Shown piece by piece: positions 10,169-20,641 of a stretch of 64,000 nt of DNA. Each line of letters begins with the position of its first letter. Position 1 is the stretch's first letter. The stretch is from Aaosphaeria pasadenensis. Its lineage: Eukaryota; Ascomycota; Dothideomycetes; Pleosporales. Location: the NCBI GenBank assembly GCA_022813625.1, contig JAKLMB010000049.1, forward strand, positions 1 through 64,000. The letters are read 5' to 3'. Below the pieces are notes generated by a model. That model was not told the DNA's origin, did no database searches, and saw only the letters and a list, made by a program, of their open reading frames with translations. The position numbers and the translations under genes are program-made.

Positions 10169-11932
10169 ATGGGGAGTAAAGTACCATATCTACCAGCGGA
10201 ATTGGTCTCCCATATCCTAAAGCGCTGCACGCCATCCACCATCGCAGCCGCAGCGCGGTGCTCTCGGCAATACAACAATATCGCCACGCCACTTCTTTAT
10301 GAATACATCGATTTCGATGACGAATTAGATGACGAATTAGATGACTACGAAGAAGAACCCGAGAAGGCACCACTTATGGCACTGGCAATTCTGTTCTCAA
10401 GCAAACCTCACCTTGCAGCATACGTGCGACATATTAGTGTGCGTCCTAAATATGGGTGGCCCAGGAGACTCAAGGACACCGACAGCAGTAGTGGCAGCAG
10501 TAGTGACGATTATTCCATCGATATGCCCGAAAGAACTTGGGAGCTCGAAAATCCTGGGGAGCTCGAGAGCACTGATGAGCTAGGTAGTGCTGAGGAGCTC
10601 GATAGTGCTGAGGAGCTCGATAGTGCTGAGGAGCTCGGTCGTGCTGAGGAGCTTCACATCAGTGAGGAGCTTGACAGGGATGAGGATTCCCTCTCCTCGT
10701 GGGAATCTCCTGAGGGCTTCTACAGCGATGACGACGATCACAGTGAGGGTCCAGAACAGTCACGACAGGTGGACAGCATCCTCGATTGTTGCGATGAAGA
10801 GCGCGTGAAGCAAATCATGGAAGTCAAAAATTACGAAATTCTACACGCGGTGCTACTGCCCACTTTTCCAAATCTAGTGTCTCTAGATGTAATGGATTCG
10901 GAGTACAACAATCATATGGATCGCATGTTCATACGTTTCGGAACTGGTGCCCAACACGACTCGGCATTCACGAAGTTGAAGTCGTTGTTCTGGTGTTATC
11001 GAATGATGCCATGTACGCCAGCAGGTGTCATTATTCCTCCAGCCATATTTGCATTGCCTGTAATCGATAAAGTTTACCTTCACCAAGCTCGGGGATGTGG
11101 CGCCTCGAATGAGGATGATGATGAGGATTTTAGACTGGCTAGACTTGGTCCGCGCTCTTCGACATGCACCCATCTCGAGCTGAGAGATTGCCGATTTAAC
11201 AAAAAGGATCTGTTGAAGATAATCTGCATCCCAAAATCTCTGAGGGTATTTGTTTATGAATTAGGCCCATGGCAGCTCGGCTCAGTCAGCTTCTCTACGA
11301 TAAGGGAAGGGCTCGAGTTTCAGAAGGACACGCTGGAAGAGTTCTGCTTAGACTATTGTCACAATGGTGTTGGGGCATGGCGATGGTTGGAAGAAGACTG
11401 CCCCGCCCGATCTATGGTTTTAGACGATTTCCCAAGACTGACACGCTTGAAAATTGCATCAGGCTTTGTCATCGGGATAGATCTACGCCAGCCGTCTGGC
11501 CATACGGACTTATGGCATCGACGTCTCCGGCAATATCTTCCGAGATCGATCGAAAGACTACAGCTTACGCACTGTGAGGTGCTGGATAACATTCAGATAT
11601 TGATACTCCTTGATGCTCTCACAGATGTCCTCATTGAAAAGGCGAGGCTTGCTCCAAGGCTTTATGAAATCACCCTAGAGGTCACGGCTAGCATAGTCAA
11701 AGAGCAACTTCCATTTTTTGAACAACTCATACGAAAGGCAGCGGACGCTGGTACGGATATAGTGCTTCTCAACAATTTCAAGGACAGTGCAGACAAGGGT
11801 CGCAGTCGAAAAGTTGAGAGGAAATGGGGCTTTGATGAGAATATAGAGCGGACAGACTGTGGCGACGACGAAGCCTACAAACCAATCTACGAAAAAATTG
11901 TAGTGCAAACAAGCGCCCCTGAAATTTCTTAG
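10169..11932 (+). CDS. F-box-like protein with acidic hexapeptide repeats
   Basis: Intronless, 587 aa from the ATG at 10169; the frame is open slightly earlier but only from a non-ATG codon. The N-terminus, YLPAELVSHILKRC followed by ARCSRQYNNIATPLLYEYI, resembles an F-box with the downstream segment common in fungal F-box proteins. F-boxes bind Skp1 and recruit substrates to SCF ubiquitin ligases. Residues about 60-75 are acidic. Residues about 130-171 hold seven imperfect six-residue repeats of the EELDSA type. The C-terminal 350 residues have scattered leucine-rich segments (for example THLELRDCRF, IERLQLTHCEVL) like a degenerate LRR fold. Many such proteins are variable between strains. 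F-box homology is moderately supported; substrate is unknown. Confidence 0.65.
   Translation: MGSKVPYLPAELVSHILKRCTPSTIAAAARCSRQYNNIATPLLYEYIDFDDELDDELDDYEEEPEKAPLMALAILFSSKPHLAAYVRHISVRPKYGWPRRLKDTDSSSGSSSDDYSIDMPERTWELENPGELESTDELGSAEELDSAEELDSAEELGRAEELHISEELDRDEDSLSSWESPEGFYSDDDDHSEGPEQSRQVDSILDCCDEERVKQIMEVKNYEILHAVLLPTFPNLVSLDVMDSEYNNHMDRMFIRFGTGAQHDSAFTKLKSLFWCYRMMPCTPAGVIIPPAIFALPVIDKVYLHQARGCGASNEDDDEDFRLARLGPRSSTCTHLELRDCRFNKKDLLKIICIPKSLRVFVYELGPWQLGSVSFSTIREGLEFQKDTLEEFCLDYCHNGVGAWRWLEEDCPARSMVLDDFPRLTRLKIASGFVIGIDLRQPSGHTDLWHRRLRQYLPRSIERLQLTHCEVLDNIQILILLDALTDVLIEKARLAPRLYEITLEVTASIVKEQLPFFEQLIRKAADAGTDIVLLNNFKDSADKGRSRKVERKWGFDENIERTDCGDDEAYKPIYEKIVVQTSAPEIS
10556..10681 (+). 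repeat. In-frame 18-nt tandem repeats
   Basis: Seven consecutive 18-nt units of the type GAGGAGCTCGATAGTGCT, two of them identical, encode hexapeptides: GELEST, DELGSA, EELDSA, EELDSA, EELGRA, EELHIS, EELDRD. The repeat lies within the F-box-like gene and keeps frame. Such coding minisatellites often vary in copy number between isolates. Confidence 0.9.
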
Positions 11933-12594
11933 GTGCAATTTTGCAAGCTAGGGGTCTTTCCAAATTGACAGAAGAATGAAATTTGCGTCGAAGTCCAGTT
12001 CAGAGGGATGGCATGTGCCTGGAATTGTGGCACGATAGAGGCCAAAATACCTCAGTATACGTTTCAGCCCCCAGATGCACATCGTTCGGTAGCAATATCG
12101 ATACTTACTTGACACTTGTGTGCATAGGAGCTGAGGATCTCGAAGCATGTAAACAATATCGTGTATCACCAGTGTCTCTCATTTCCAACTGTACTAAAGC
12201 AACTATATTCTAACCTATGACATTTCGAGGAGTATGTATTTAACTATCTGTGGGAAGCCGTTGCCTCAGGTGATGCTTGTGCCGCACGAACGCCTCTTCG
12301 CTGTCATAATGGACAAACGCCGCTTCGCCGTCGCGACTTGGGAACTCATCCTTGACGAACACGGAGATTCCTTGAAGCTATCGTAGTTACACTGTTCAAC
12401 CTGGCCTTTCACTGCAGGTTTCTCAATTTTTTTAAGGTATAAGTAGTCAACATGTCTTTTCCCAATGCAACATTCAGAAAACAATTGGATACGGTACTTA
12501 TCCACTTCGAGAACTATACAACTTTCTCCAACAATCCCAACTTTTTGCTCATTTGTCTTTATCTTCAAAACATCCAAGCTAGTTGCACCTGAAG
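11933..12594. other. Intergenic, upstream of the M35-like protease
   Basis: No gene is supported. A minus-strand ORF (12266-12577) has no recognisable motif. The last bases before 12595 are the probable promoter and leader of the protease gene. Confidence 0.45.
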
Positions 12595-13757
12595 ATGCAG
12601 TTTCCTGCAGCTATCTGCACAATATTGATGTTCGCATCTTACGCCGCAGGCTCGTTACGCCGCAGGCTCGTGAGTTCTTTCTACCCTGACTCTCTCCAAT
12701 TTGCAACCCATATTGACCGACTATCAGCGCTATAGAGCGACGCGGACCTTCGATTTATTACAGCGATTGTCCGGGAGGCGAAAAGGCTGTCGCCGAACTT
12801 CTTCAAACAGAATTTGAATTTGCACGGAAGATGATCAGCACTGGAATAAAATACTTTGGTCCTGAGAATGAGTTTGCAAAGGCGTTCTTCGACCCTAAAC
12901 GGCTCACTAAATCGAATGTCAAAACCATGTTGGGTCGATTCGGTACAATGAGGAGGATGGCTGATACAGTAAAAAAAGAGAAACCTTTGGAATCACTAGT
13001 AAGGTGCGGAACGCCAACGTACAAGTACTGTAAGCAGCGCGACGTTACTGCGTTTACAGAAGTTGATTATTTTACTTTTACGGAGTGGATAATTTTGTGC
13101 CCACTGTTTTGGGAAATTGACACTACAGAGTATGTGTAAATGGATCATGTGCTCAATCAAGTTGACTTATCTCGTCGTAGGTCGTTAATAAAACGCTGCG
13201 AAACTGAGGATATCTCACTTCAGGATGTGAGAAGGACGCAAGGTACGTATTCAGTCTCCTCCACGCCCACCACCATGGAGGAAAACAGTTCTTATTGACC
13301 TTCCATAGCACGAGTGCTCGTACATGAACTTGCGCACAGCGTAAGTGAAAGCAAGTTGCTCTTCTCCTTCAGGAGCTGACACCTACCTCAGGTAAAAGTC
13401 CGCAAACCAAACACGCTAGACTATGCCTACAAGGTCTCGGACCTGATTTCGCTTGCTAAAGGCGAGCATGTGTATGATGGAAAGATACAACCTTCGAAAA
13501 GGGCGGAAGAAAACGCCGAGTCCTATGCTATGACACTTGTAGGAACATACTACGATAGAAAGTAAGCGAATACAGATTCCAATACAATTTTCAAGGCACT
13601 TACAAACTCCACAAGGTGCACAATCCTTAGACCTAATGCTAAAGTTCTTTGGGGGACCCCTGCAGAACAAGCACAAGAAACGGAACATGAAGTGGAACCT
13701 GTACTGGAAAATGAACCGGAACCTTCACCGCAACCCGGACCGGCATCTGAAAATTAG
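12595..13757 (+). CDS. Secreted M35-like (aspzincin) metalloprotease
   Basis: Rebuilt as six exons: 12595-12653, 12728-13129, 13181-13242, 13309-13340, 13392-13561 and 13616-13757, giving 288 aa in frame. The start MQFPAAICTILMFASYAAG is a signal peptide. Exon 2 begins with IERRGPSIYYSDCPGGEKA and continues as a helical region. Exon 4, only 32 nt, carries the zinc motif ARVLVHELAHS. Exon 5 carries NTLDYAYKV, which fits the aspzincin GTxxDxxYG motif with both glycines replaced, and then ENAESYAMTLVGTYY, like the NA(D/E)SYA segment of deuterolysin and peptidyl-Lys metalloendopeptidases. The tail is Glu/Pro-rich. Splicing of intron 1 is problematic: the in-frame donor is a poor GTTACG, whereas the consensus GTGAGT donor 16 nt later causes a frameshift. 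The family call is good; activity is uncertain. Confidence 0.75.
12639..12670 (+). repeat. 16-bp tandem duplication across a splice donor
   Basis: TTACGCCGCAGGCTCG occurs twice back to back (12639-12654 and 12655-12670). Each copy ends at a potential 5' splice site: GTTACG at 12654 and GTGAGT at 12670. Deleting one copy would place the consensus GTGAGT donor in the correct phase with exon 2, so the duplication appears to be a recent insertion. Confidence 0.95.
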
Positions 13758-14855
13758 CCTGATGTGCAGCTGCAAGCGTTGGAAAGTTTAGACCGTATAG
13801 ACCGCTACGTTACCTTATAGACTGGCCAAATTTTATAGATTTCCTTTTCGTACTTGGGTTAGAAGGGCTTGGAATATAGAACGTAATCAACATCAGTACA
13901 TTTGTTACTAGCCATTCAGAGTGTTTTCGTGAACGGTGAAAGGAAATTCGGCGAAAAGCCCGGTCATGTTGTAGTTCTAGCTAATTCGTCACGATATACG
14001 ATTGTGTTCACATCACACTGGAACAGTACGCCTCTTCTTAGAGAAATGAATGATGATGAAACATATCAGTAACCTAGTGAAGCCCTTACAATTATACATT
14101 CAAACATCTACTAAATAACAACAATACATTTTGTCTTGGGGTTTGCATATCTAGGTAAGTTCCAATGCCTTGACAAGCCAGTACCATTAACTACTACTCT
14201 GTCAACGCTCTGAAGTTTTGTTATGGTACCTCTGCCCAAGAGACATATCAAACTGTTCTTACAACGTTTGAATTAGGTGCGTGATGAAAGTTTGTTTGAT
14301 GTATACATGCCAATACTTTTCACAATCAGCATAATATGTTGGTAAGAATTCAATGCTACTGAATGACCCTCAAGCACTTAGGATGAGAGTTGGTCTAAGA
14401 TAAGGGTAGAAAGGGCTCTGAACAATAGTTTCGAGGGGTAGTGTCGACAAAGCCCTTCTGTTCAACAGGCAGGACCGCCATACAGATCCTGGTGAATGTA
14501 AAGCAAGATGCTTTACCGGATTGAGCAAGCGCCAGTGAATACAAGTGCACGTGCGACGAATGAACGCCACGCTTACCTCGTGCTCCAGCATTGTTCGTCT
14601 GACAAAGCGTTCTTGGCGAGGGGCTCCCCATCTTGATTTCGGATAGACCATACATCCTCCAATATAAGTACACCTTCCGAAAGTTGTCTTTCACAACCAG
14701 TATTAATAAATCTTTGGTTCGAACCCTCAGTCAACTCGCGACGTCATAAGAGGGTATCCCTTCCCCCAAGTTGCCAACCAATTCGGCTCTCCCTTCGTCC
14801 CTCCGGCTTTGCGACGGACTGTGGTTGCGCACGCACGCGACGCACCGCCTCGGCC
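13758..14855. other. Intergenic
   Basis: About 1.1 kb without a supported gene. Overlapping minus-strand ORFs at 14370-14694 have no motif. A tRNA B-box-like string (GGTTCGAACCC near 14715) has no matching stems. The last 120 bases are probably the promoter of the following gene. Confidence 0.45.
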
Positions 14856-15368
14856 ATGTTCTGTCTACGGAGCTGGATACCAGTTCTATTCTTCCTGTGA
14901 GTTACCGAGAGACGTCGAAGCTAGCATTTCCTTCTTGTACTAATTGACAGGCTAAGGACCCATGCCTCACCGATCTACCTCGTCCTCTTCATCTCCGCAA
15001 CCTACTTCCTGAACCGACCGTGCGTGTACTGCTCATTGCTTCTATTCATCCTCGTCGTCGCTCTTTTCGACTTCCAGACGCCATGGTTCGAATTCGAATC
15101 GCCGATCAGCGGAACGACGGAGATAGCACTAAATGGCTCGACTCCCTATGGTAATACCATTTTCGAAACAGCGGGAGTGTTCGTCTCAGCAGCGAACCAA
15201 ACCGCCCAGGCAGTCATCAAGGCGGCGGCAGAAGGGATCAAAGAGAAATTCTCAAATGACGGAAACACCGGTGCCAGTGCAAGCAGCGCGAGCTACGAGT
15301 GGGTGAAAGGCATCTGGTCCAAGAAGGAACTGCGGATACAATGCCTGGATGTGTTGGTCAGATTATGA
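14856..15368 (+). CDS. Small membrane protein of unknown function
   Basis: Two exons, 14856-14896 and 14951-15368, separated by a GTGAGT...CAG intron, giving 152 aa. The N-terminus MFCLRSWIPVLFFLLRTHA plus the stretch IYLVLFISATYFLNRP and then YCSLLLFILVVALFDFQTPW predict two or three closely spaced membrane segments. A soluble tail with NQTAQAVIKAAAEGIKEKF (amphipathic) and SYEWVKGIWSKKELRIQCLD follows. I do not recognise the family. The start and splice sites are consistent and the frame is uninterrupted. Whether the true C-terminus lies at 15368 or after another intron is uncertain. Confidence 0.6.
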
Positions 15369-16642
15369 GAAGTCTCCCGTTCGCGGGCAGCGATTTTGAG
15401 TGCTTTGGAGTGCATTGGAGCGCTTTCTGGAGGTCGCAAAAGGACTACAAATAATGGATAAAAGGAAGAAGTAATTGAAAAGCTGTTCGGAATGGGAAGA
15501 CGGCAGGCATTAGCTCGGCGTATGGCATTGATGAGCATTTTTCTGGCGTCATTTCTTTTATATTCAACGAACGTACGATGTGAAGGGACGAGCATGTGTA
15601 CAGTGGTGTGGCATTTATGTTTTTGTCGTTCCCGTTTTCCATTTCCAATCGATACCCAAATCATCGTCCTCCCGTAGCACGGTTGTGGAACCATATTTCG
15701 AGAGTTATAGTGTGTATATGTATGTGGATCGGAGTGATAGAACTGACTAAAGCTAATTTTCTTCTTCTTCTCTAACGCTCTCGTTCCGATACCCACGATA
15801 ATTTCCATGGTAAATATGAAGGATGATGCAATTGGTCAGCCTTGTCAGTCGTTCTACGGAAGTACACCTTCCTAAAAGCAACAAGCGGGAATCTGTATTG
15901 GAGCTCAATTGTCCAGTTCTATTCCGTGAGCACTCCGGCATACAGACAGAGGATACGAGATGAGTACGAGCTCCGAGGTTTCCAGTGATGGAGGGATCAT
16001 GAATGGTGAAATCAAGGCTGTCAAAGTCCTTACTCCGATTGAAAGGCGAGGATATGGAGGAGGACGGATTTGCACGAGAGGATTGTCGCATATTCCGCCT
16101 TGAAAAAGCATTATTCACCGGTGGACCAGTCTTCCCGAGGCTTGCTTTTGCGCATGCGGTTGGTCAACGATGCCGATCAGCCCATGGTGGGATTGAAGGT
16201 GTGCATAGATACTTGCTCATAGTCTGGAGATGTGTGTGCAATTTACTCCGTTGATTGATGAATGGGATTGCTAGATGATTAAATTAATTATCTACCTACC
16301 TACCTAGGTAGGATATGAACCCAGTACGCAGTACGCGGTGACTAGTAATTTAGTGATGTTCCAGTTCCATAAGAGGAGGACTGGAACGAGGCTGCCAATA
16401 AGGGACTAGCGCGGGGTATCTCTGTGTGTATCTCTATCGCATCGTTCCTCGTAAAGTGGCGTGGGACTCGATCAGAAATACACAGAAATACACAGAAATA
16501 CACAGATTTAGAGTAGAATTACAGGCAACTAGATCTCTCTATTCCCCAATCCGTACTCGTCCCTGTCTCGTACCACACCCACGGAACGCCCGCAACGCCG
16601 TGTCACCTGCACCCCGTCCTGGTCCTGTCCTGTCCTGTCGTG

Positions 16643-16673
<31 letters not shown>

Positions 16674-16718
16674 GCATGCGACTTGACGACATATTAGCTC
16701 TCTTTCTCTTTCCCCTCA
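15369..16718. other. Intergenic with simple repeats, upstream of APE2
   Basis: No gene is supported. It holds the palindrome TACCTAGGTA (16301-16310) inside a CTAC/TACC run, four decamer units of the type CACAGAAATA (about 16473-16508), TCCTG repeats (about 16618-16640) and a (GT)14 microsatellite (16645-16672). The latter lies just upstream of the APE2 start. Confidence 0.6.
16645..16672 (+). repeat. (GT)14 microsatellite
   Basis: Fourteen uninterrupted GT units end 46 bases before the upstream APE2 ATG (16719). This places them in the promoter or 5' leader. Confidence 0.95.
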
Positions 16719-19700
16719 ATGCTGCTCGCCATTACAAAATCTCCACGCTCCCTCTCCTCAATTTCAACATCTTGTGCCAGACACTTGACCCGTTCTCACC
16801 TCCGCTTCCCCTCCATTCAACCCACTGCCTACAATCTATCATACTCACGTCGCATAGGTACCGGAGCTACAACAAACAAGCTCCCACTGCGATCACGACA
16901 GACCCCACGTGCACACATTAGCAAAGGGAGCTCGTCAATTGCCCAATTCGGACAGCAGATCAGACGTTGCTCTAGTGAAGTTAGCAGCAGCTTCATAGCC
17001 ATGGCTTCCGACAGAGATATCTTGCCCAGCTGGTCAGTGGTCAATCTCCGGATCTTCCTGGAAGGAAAATTTTGAACATTACCCACGCACCTGCCTCAAT
17101 CATAAGAAGACGGCAGCGGACTCTTGGGCTTGTCTTCAGTGTATTTGGATCGGATCATGCTAACGTTCGTTATTGTGTAGGGTCAAGCCATCCCACTACT
17201 CCCTCTCCATCTTCGACATCGAGTTTGGTGGCCAGTTCTCGTACCAGGGAAAGGTCGCGATCAACCTCAACATCAGCAACACCGAAAGCTGGAGCGAGAT
17301 CGTCCTCAACACTCTCCAGATCAAGGTCCACAGCGCCGAGTTGGTTGTAGAGGGATCTCCGCGGGAGGTCCAGAACATCTCCTACAATGAGAAGCAGCAG
17401 CGAGTCGCATTGGACTTTGGGGAGAAGTTCCAGTACACTGGCGAAGCTGTTCTGAACATCAAGTTCGAGGGAACCATCAACAACGTGAGACGGACCAAAT
17501 TGCAGTTATAGAGAAAGCTCGACTGACTGGACTAATCAGGTCATGGCTGGCTTCTACCGCTCCAAATATGTGCCCAAGGGTGAGGTGGCCGCTTCGGTTG
17601 CCAAAGATGACGAGTACCACTACATGTTCAGCACCCAGTTCGAGGCATGCGATGCACGCAGAGCCTTCCCCTGCTTCGACGAACCCAATCTGAAGGCCAC
17701 TTTCGATGTCGACCTCGAATACCCAGAGGATCAGGTGGCTCTGAGCAACATGCCGGAGAAGGAGGTCAAGTCGAGCAGCAAGCCTGGCTTTAAGGTCACT
17801 CAATTCGAGCGCACACCTATCATGTCCACATACCTTTTGGCTTTCGCCATTGGTGACTTCGAATACATCGAGGCTTTCACCAAGCGCGAGTACAATGGCA
17901 AGAACCTTCCTGTTAGGATCTACACCACGCGCGGCCTCAAAGAGCAGGGACGCTTTGCCTTGGACAACTGCCACAAGGTTGTGGACTTCTTCTCCGAGGT
18001 TTTCCAGATTGATTACCCTCTTCCCAAGGTCGATCTGTTGGCTGTCCATGAATTTGTGAGTATCAAATTTGATGATGTTTTGCACGCTTTGAGCAACATC
18101 GCTAATAGCATAGCCTATTATATGTTTCCCCTTCCGTCCTTGTAAGAGTAAAAGCTGACCATTGATTGCTAGTCACACGGTGCTATGGAGAACTGGGGTC
18201 TCATCACTTACCGGTATGTTGAACGAGATCGAGTGTAGCGTGACAAAACATTGACATCACACATTCAGAACGACCGCTGTGCTCTTCGACGAAAAGACTT
18301 CCGCCGCCAGCTACAAGAACCGTATCGCCTACGTTGTTGCACACGAGCTTGCCCACCAGTGGTTCGGCAATCTCGTCACAATGGATTGGTGGAGTGAACT
18401 CTGGCTCAACGAAGGCTTTGCCACATGGGTTGGCTGGTATGCTACTGACCATCTTTATCCTGGTAAGTCAGAAACTTAAGCATTTGATACCCACCACTAA
18501 TTCAATGCGCAGAATGGAACGTTTGGTCACAGTTTGTTGTACGTAGTCGATCACGAGGTATCTCTACTCCTTGCAATGCTGACATATTGATTTTCTGATT
18601 AGACCGACTCCGTCCAACTAGCTTTCGCTTTCGACGCCTTGAGAACTTCTCATCCAATTGAAGTGCCGGTTTACGATGGCCTCGAGGTCGACCAGATCTT
18701 TGATCACATCAGCTATCTCAAAGGCAGCTCTGTCATCCGCATGTTGAGCGCCCATCTTGGGGAGAAGGTCTTCTTGCAGGGTGTTGCCGACTATCTTAAA
18801 GCCCACAAATACAGCAATGCCACCACGAACGATCTGTGGTCGGCTTTGAGCAATGCTTCCGGAAAGGATATCAACAGCTTCATGGATCTTTGGATCCGTA
18901 AGATCGGATTTCCTGTGGTCACTGTCACCGAGGAGCCCGGTCAGGTTAGCCTCCGCCAACAACGCTTCTTGCTCTCTGGCGACGCAAAACCAGAAGAGGA
19001 TGAGACTGTTTGGTGGATTCCTCTTGGTCTCCACACCGGATCCAGCGCCGCAAACGCTTCTGGACACAAGACTACAGCTCTCACGCAAAAGGAGGATATT
19101 GTCCGCGACATCGATGACTCTTTCTACGTGATCAACAAGGACTTTACTGGTTTCTACAGAACTAACTATCCCCCACAGCGGCTCGCCAAGCTTGGTGATT
19201 CCAGGCACCACTTGAGCGACCCGAACAAGATTGGTCTCATTGGTGACGCCTACGCAAGCGCAGTCGCAGGCCACGCTTCAACTGCTGGCTTGCTTGCTCT
19301 TATTGAGCGTTTCCAGGACGAGACGAACTACTTGTGAGTGTATCGCCACGTCGATTTTAGCAACGCTGATATACGTTTCAGGGTTTTCTCTCAGATCGCC
19401 GCATCGTTGGGCAGTGTTCGCAGCATCTTCTCGGGGGTTGAAGACATCAGTGAAGGATTGAGGCAGTTCCACCTCAAGCTTTTCACTCCTGCGGTTGAGA
19501 AGATCGGCTGGGAGTACAAGGACAACGAGGACTTCCTTACCGGTCAGCTGCGCAACCTCTTGCTCACCTCGGCGGGTATTTCAGGACACGAGCCCACAAT
19601 CAATGAAGCCAAACGCCGATTTGATCTCTACGTGTCTGGAAAGGACAAGTCTGCCGTGCACCCATCCCTCCGAAAGACCATATTTTCCATCTCCGTCAAG

Positions 19701-20195
19701 TACGGTGGACGTGAGGCATATGAGGCCGTCAAGAACGAATATCTCACCAGCGATTCCATCGACGGCAAGGAGATCTGCCTGGCCTCTCTTGGTCGCGTCC
19801 AAACCACCGAGCTCGCTCAAGAGTTCCTGGCGTTCAATTTCTCCGAGAAGGTCGCCATGCAGGACAAGCACACTGGAACCGTTGCCCTTGCCTCGAACTC
19901 CAAGGTCCGCCCCGAGGTGTGGAAGTTCATCCGAGAGAACTGGGACTCCGCCGTCCACCCGCAACTCTCTGGCAACTTCGTCGTGCTCGAGCGCTTCCTT
20001 CGCTTCGGCCTGAACAAGTACACCGATGCTTCGGTCGCCGATGAGATCCAGGAGTTCTTCAAGAACAAGGACAACAGGGGCTACGACAAGGGATTGGCGG
20101 TGGTCGACGATACCATCCGCAGCCACGACAAGTACAAGTCCAGGGACGAGCAGATCATCCGTGAATGGTTGAAGACCAACGGATACATCCAGTGA
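16719..20195 (+). CDS. APE2: M1 zinc aminopeptidase, Ape2/Aap1-like
   Basis: Eight exons: 16719-17032, 17181-17484, 17540-18055, 18173-18213, 18269-18462, 18513-18538, 18603-19333 and 19382-20195. From the ATG at 16719 the product is 979 aa; from 17001 (MASDRDILPSWVKPSHYSL) it is 885 aa, the usual length. The extra 94 residues are rich in Ser, Arg and Thr with almost no acidic residues (MLLAITKSPRSLSSISTSCA), like a mitochondrial presequence, so both forms may be made. Family M1 aminopeptidases remove N-terminal residues from peptides. The exopeptidase motif SHGAMENWG and the zinc site HELAHQWFGN, followed by a NEGFA glutamate, are all present, as is the C-terminal HEAT-like ERAP1_C domain. 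It converges on HEM13 with a 446-base gap. Confidence 0.96.
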
Positions 20196-20641
20196 CTTGG
20201 GCCGAGGCTGTAAGGAATAGTGAACTTGTCTAATGACCCATGAAATACGGGCGTACACATCAAGAGATGGAATGGACAGTTACATAGGAATAATCATGAA
20301 TCATGAAAGGCTTTGCAATACAATCCGATTCCCCTCGTGATGCCAACCCAAGCTAGAACTTGATATTGGACAAATAAGGAATTGTAAGGTGCAATCTAGT
20401 TCTTCAAGCAATGAAGTGCAACGGGCAGCCATCTCCGCGAAAGTAGCACAGTTTCAATAGCGTCGCTTCGAAGTAAACATGTTGAACGAACAAAGTCGTG
20501 ATCTATTTTTACGAGGGTATTATATGTATGTCTGTGTGTATGTACATGGTCCATGATGGTTGGTAGTTTTTTTCCTTTTGAGTATGGTACAACAATGAAA
20601 TATGAAGATATAGGTTCGTGACAGGGGGGAATATTTTACAT
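20196..20641. other. Shared 3' region of APE2 and HEM13
   Basis: Convergent intergenic gap holding both 3' UTRs. AT-rich, with no gene seen. Confidence 0.6.

Noticed and set aside
14710..14725. tRNA-like B box GGTTCGAACCC
   Set aside because: No matching T-stem, acceptor stem or A box at proper spacing.
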